Assembly (NCBI GenBank): GCA_021613535.1
Contig: CP075493.1
Location: forward strand, 3,100,001 to 3,164,000
DNA length: 64,000 nucleotides
Source: Adineta vaga
Lineage: Eukaryota; Rotifera
Reading direction: 5' to 3'
In this document: in pieces, positions 62,652 through 64,000 of the stretch
Numbering within the stretch: position 1 is the first letter of the stretch
Layout: every line of letters starts with the position of its first letter
The notes under the pieces: model-generated
Told to the model about the DNA's origin: nothing
The model's input: the letters and a program-made list of their open reading frames with translations, nothing else
The model's database searches: none
Translations under genes and position numbers: made by a program

Positions 62652-63246
62652 ATGATGGCAAGCTTCATTCGAACCACTTTTCTGTTCGTGATGATTTTAG
62701 CAGTTTTTTATGAAGGTTTGAAAATTTTTTAGAGAAAAATAAAGCATTTTGTATGGAGTTTGTTTCATTTCAGTTATGCTAGTCACACAGGGTGCTGAGT
62801 AAGTATTTAAAATGTAAGGAGTGTATTTTATTGTTTGTTTTATTTCAAGATTTGGTGATAGACCGAGTGTTGCGACGGCTATAAATATGAATATTTCTGC
62901 GATCGAAGAAAGTATGATTCGTGAAAATGGTACTGCTGCTCCGCGTAGTGTTCGTGGTATGGATGGTGAGAAAGGTGGTGATGGGGTGGGTGGAAAGGGT
63001 GGAAAAGGTGGAGACTCTCAAGGCGGTGGAGGTGGAGGCCCTCAAGGCGGTGGAGGTGGAGGCCCTCAAGGCGGTGGAGGTGGAGGCCCTCAAGGCGGTG
63101 GAGGTGGAGGCCCTCAGGGCGGTGGAGGTGGAGGACCTCAAGGCGGTGGAGGTGGTAGTGGTGACAAGGGTGGCGGAGGTGGTAGTGGTGGCAAGGGTGG
63201 CGGTGGCGGCGGCGGAAGTGGTGGTGGTGGCGGTGGTGGAAAGTAA
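62652..63246 (+). CDS. Secreted glycine-rich protein, long form, right arm (GRP-L2)
   Basis: Exons 62652-62715 (64), 62774-62798 (25) and 62850-63246 encode 161 residues. The leader (MMASFIRTTFLFVMILAVFY) clearly matches GRP-L1, but exon 3 does not. It begins with a non-repetitive stretch containing two N-glycosylation sequons (NIS, NGT) and an RSVR-Gly site that a furin-type protease could cut. After a Gly/Lys/Asp stretch come six GGGGGGPQ-like octets, then Gly/Ser/Lys blocks, ending in poly-Gly-Lys. The shared leader and exon lengths place it in the same family as the three other genes here. The function is unknown. Confidence 0.75.
63019..63162 (+). repeat. 24-base tandem repeat in GRP-L2
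   Basis: Six units start at 63019, 63043, 63067, 63091, 63115 and 63139, each encoding PQGGGGGG. Units are nearly identical, so copy number is probably variable between alleles. Confidence 0.9.
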
Positions 63247-64000
63247 TTTCACTTGAACGGGGTAATGCTGATGATGAGTGGTAAGGATACAACACTTATT
63301 ATTTGAAACTTTCTTATTGTCAATACTTTTTGTGAAACGTAGATCTGACTGCTTCACTGATAATTTCAATGTTACTATTTTTAACATATCTCGGGATCAA
63401 TTCTTAAGTATGGGTAGTGTAGTGGCATAATTATCACAAGTGAAAACGTCGAAAAATTCTCTTCTTTCAAATATTTTTACTGTCATCGTCAGCATCACTA
63501 CCAATGTTCACCCCTTTAATCCACCAACTGTCGTCGGTCTCGTTTTTTCGTATTAATTCAGTTGTATATGGGATTGTTCTTTTGTTTGATTCTTAATAAA
63601 CGATTCATTGTACTTCTAAATCATTGTTGAAGAAATTACGAGGGAAAGCGTTTGGCTTTTTTGAATGATCAATGTCGTATATGAAGAGTAATTAGCTTGA
63701 TAGAATAGAGAAGAAACGAAGTAACTTGCGAGAATCGAAATACTCTTTGAAATTCAGTTTGTCTGTCAATCTTGACTTACTTATAAAATAAGAAAAAGCT
63801 TTATATTAAATGCAATCGATAGTTTAGTTTGTTCAAGGGAAGCGTAAACAATATATGAGATCGGTTTCGATATTATAGTTGATTAGAATTGTAGCCACAA
63901 CTTGTCATCATTCGAGTGTCGAAATGTATACTTGTTGAACAGAAAAAGCAGAATAATGATTTTTGAAATTTGATGATATAGAGAAGAAACTGTTGTGTTG
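63247..64000. other. GRP-L2 3' UTR and right flank
   Basis: AATAAA at about 63595 may be the poly(A) signal of GRP-L2. The remainder is AT-rich and holds no gene that I can recognise. Confidence 0.45.

Larger units (their letters stand above)
60856..62715 (-). repeat. Palindrome, right arm
   Basis: Reverse-complement partner of 57883-59775. It carries GRP-S2 and the promoter and first exon of GRP-L2. Differences seen include fewer dinucleotide repeats upstream of the short gene and small indels in the inter-gene region. Confidence 0.85.

Noticed and set aside
63019-63162. Regular 24-base repeats considered as a CRISPR-like array
   Set aside because: Units are contiguous with no unique spacers and are translated in frame; this is a eukaryotic minisatellite.
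62845-63387. Long minus-strand Thr/Ser and His/Leu-rich frames over GRP-L2
   Set aside because: They are shadows of the 24-base GGT/GGC repeat and have no start, signal or splice context.

Overview
This window is nuclear DNA of an animal and most likely comes from a bdelloid rotifer. It is AT-rich and gene-dense. Almost every gene is cut by many GT-AG introns of about 42 to 70 bases, and the genes are ordinary metazoan ones (tropomyosin, UGGT, PKC, EPS8, NFXL1, RSF1, DRC9). Three things point to a bdelloid rather than another small invertebrate: the very short introns, an ARM-TIR-SAM type protein, and an intron-bearing carbohydrate enzyme that reads like a bacterial GH13. This assignment is inference; no marker gene is present.

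Layout, left to right: the last codons of a tropomyosin gene (+); an ARM/TIR/SAM protein (+); RAD23 (-); RSF1-like PHD protein (+); UDP-glucose:glycoprotein glucosyltransferase (+); a GH13 alpha-glucan enzyme (-); an MKK4-like MAP kinase kinase (-), head to head with NFXL1 (+), which is followed after only 49 bases by an ING-family PHD protein (+); thioredoxin (-); a decayed Ty3/gypsy-like fragment; an unrecognised multi-pass membrane protein (+); EPS8-like adaptor (-); V-ATPase subunit C (+); a conventional protein kinase C (-) with two alternative last exons; a gene-poor 3.5 kb; DRC9/IQCG-like axonemal protein (-); myotubularin-related MTMR3/4 with a FYVE finger (-).

The last 7 kb differ in character. 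Four small genes for secreted glycine-rich proteins sit in a palindrome: a long gene (-) and a short gene (+) in the left arm, a spacer of about 1.1 kb, then a short gene (-) and a long gene (+) in the right arm. All four have a first exon of 64 coding bases and a second of 25, which together encode the secretion leader. A single variable third exon encodes the mature product. The two short genes encode nearly identical precursors, while the two long genes have unrelated internal repeats. This palindromic family is the most unusual thing in the window.

Exon coordinates were derived by hand from splice motifs and reading frame. For every multi-exon gene except DRC9 and the left-arm long glycine-rich gene, the exons sum to a whole number of codons and give a protein of the expected family length where the family is known. 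The remaining intergenic stretches show only UTR-like AT-rich DNA and microsatellites; no tRNA, rRNA or CRISPR array was recognised.
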